Assembly: GCA_947629195.1 (NCBI GenBank)
Contig: CANRCS010000076.1
Location: forward strand, 1 to 5,149
Length of the DNA: 5,149 bases
Direction: 5' to 3'
Origin: an uncultured Bacilli bacterium
GTDB taxonomy: Bacteria > Bacillota_I > Bacilli_A > RF39 > UBA660
Shown here: one piece after another, positions 4,948-5,149 of the stretch
Layout: every line of letters starts with the position of its first letter
Position numbering within the stretch: the first letter of the stretch is position 1
The notes under the pieces: model-generated
Seen by the model: the letters and a program-made list of their open reading frames with translations, nothing else
What the model was told of the DNA's origin: nothing
Database searches by the model: none
Made by a program: the position numbers and the translations under genes

Positions 4948-5149
4948 CTAAATCAATATGTAAATTCAATTCTTCTTCAGTTGGTAATTCTTTTAAAATT
5001 TCAGGTGGTAAATATTCTGATAATTCATATGAACTAACTCCAATTGGTTTATTTATATCTCTTAGTGCATATTCTACATTTAATTTATTTTTATTTCTAA
5101 CAAGTATAATCCCAATAGATGGATTATCTAACTCTGTTTTTAATGTATC
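4937..5149 (-). CDS. YhcG/DUF1016-family nuclease, C-terminal end only
   Basis: Seventy codons in frame from the window edge to a TAG at 4937-4939. They read DNPSIGIILVRNKNKLNVEY, then ALRDINKPIGVSSYEL and YLPPEILKELPTEEEL, the characteristic last part of YhcG-family PDDEXK nucleases after the ELK active-site strand. The 5' part, including the DUF1016 domain and active site, lies beyond the window. Within what is visible there is no damage and the tail has normal length. It aligns with the end of the broken copy at 2548-3469 (NTTIGIIICKKND to SSFEL) but is clearly diverged from it. No ribosome binding site or start can be assessed. Confidence 0.9.
   Translation of the reverse strand, partial: DTLKTELDNPSIGIILVRNKNKLNVEYALRDINKPIGVSSYELSEYLPPEILKELPTEEELNLHIDLENR

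Noticed and set aside
1..5149. CRISPR array, tRNA or rRNA genes, insertion sequence ends, or Mycoplasma code
   Set aside because: I saw no regularly spaced repeats, cloverleaf, rRNA-like segments or transposase-like frames; Trp is encoded by TGG in the nuclease and glycosyltransferase genes.

Overview
This window is very AT-rich and reads as a standard-code, low-GC Gram-positive relative (Bacillota or a Mycoplasmatota-like gut lineage). The Shine-Dalgarno sites are purine-rich (AGGAGGT, GAGGT, AAGGTGA), promoters are sigma-A type, and the glycosyltransferase and nuclease genes spell Trp as TGG, so the Mycoplasma code (TGA as Trp) is not indicated. I would not go below phylum level. Every gene I can support lies on the minus strand, so transcription runs from high to low coordinates.

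Right edge (4937-5149): the C-terminal end of a YhcG/DUF1016-family PDDEXK nuclease runs in from outside. It is followed by a 50-codon orphan reading frame without a start, and by a strong hairpin terminator at 4778-4803. A monocistronic family-4-type glycosyltransferase follows (3609-4727), with its own promoter and terminator.

Middle (2436-3484): a second YhcG/DUF1016 gene is broken by one extra T at 3176-3178 and also lacks the usual family tail. Directly behind it lies a short decayed remnant of a third YhcG/DUF1016 copy. The two copies share a 45-bp block with one mismatch. Next to that block each copy carries a perfect palindrome at exactly the same place. The two palindromes differ in sequence, yet three base pairs have changed in a compensated way. 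This is the most interesting observation in the window.

Left half: typA (bipA), a housekeeping ribosome-associated GTPase, is complete (551-2359) and has a good promoter. After about 300 bp with no convincing gene comes a small VbhA-like antitoxin (14-208). The first seven codons of what is probably its Fic toxin overlap the antitoxin's 3' end and run off the left edge.

Overall, one core gene (typA) sits in accessory sequence: a Fic toxin-antitoxin pair on one side, and on the other decaying tandem DUF1016 nucleases around a surface-sugar glycosyltransferase.
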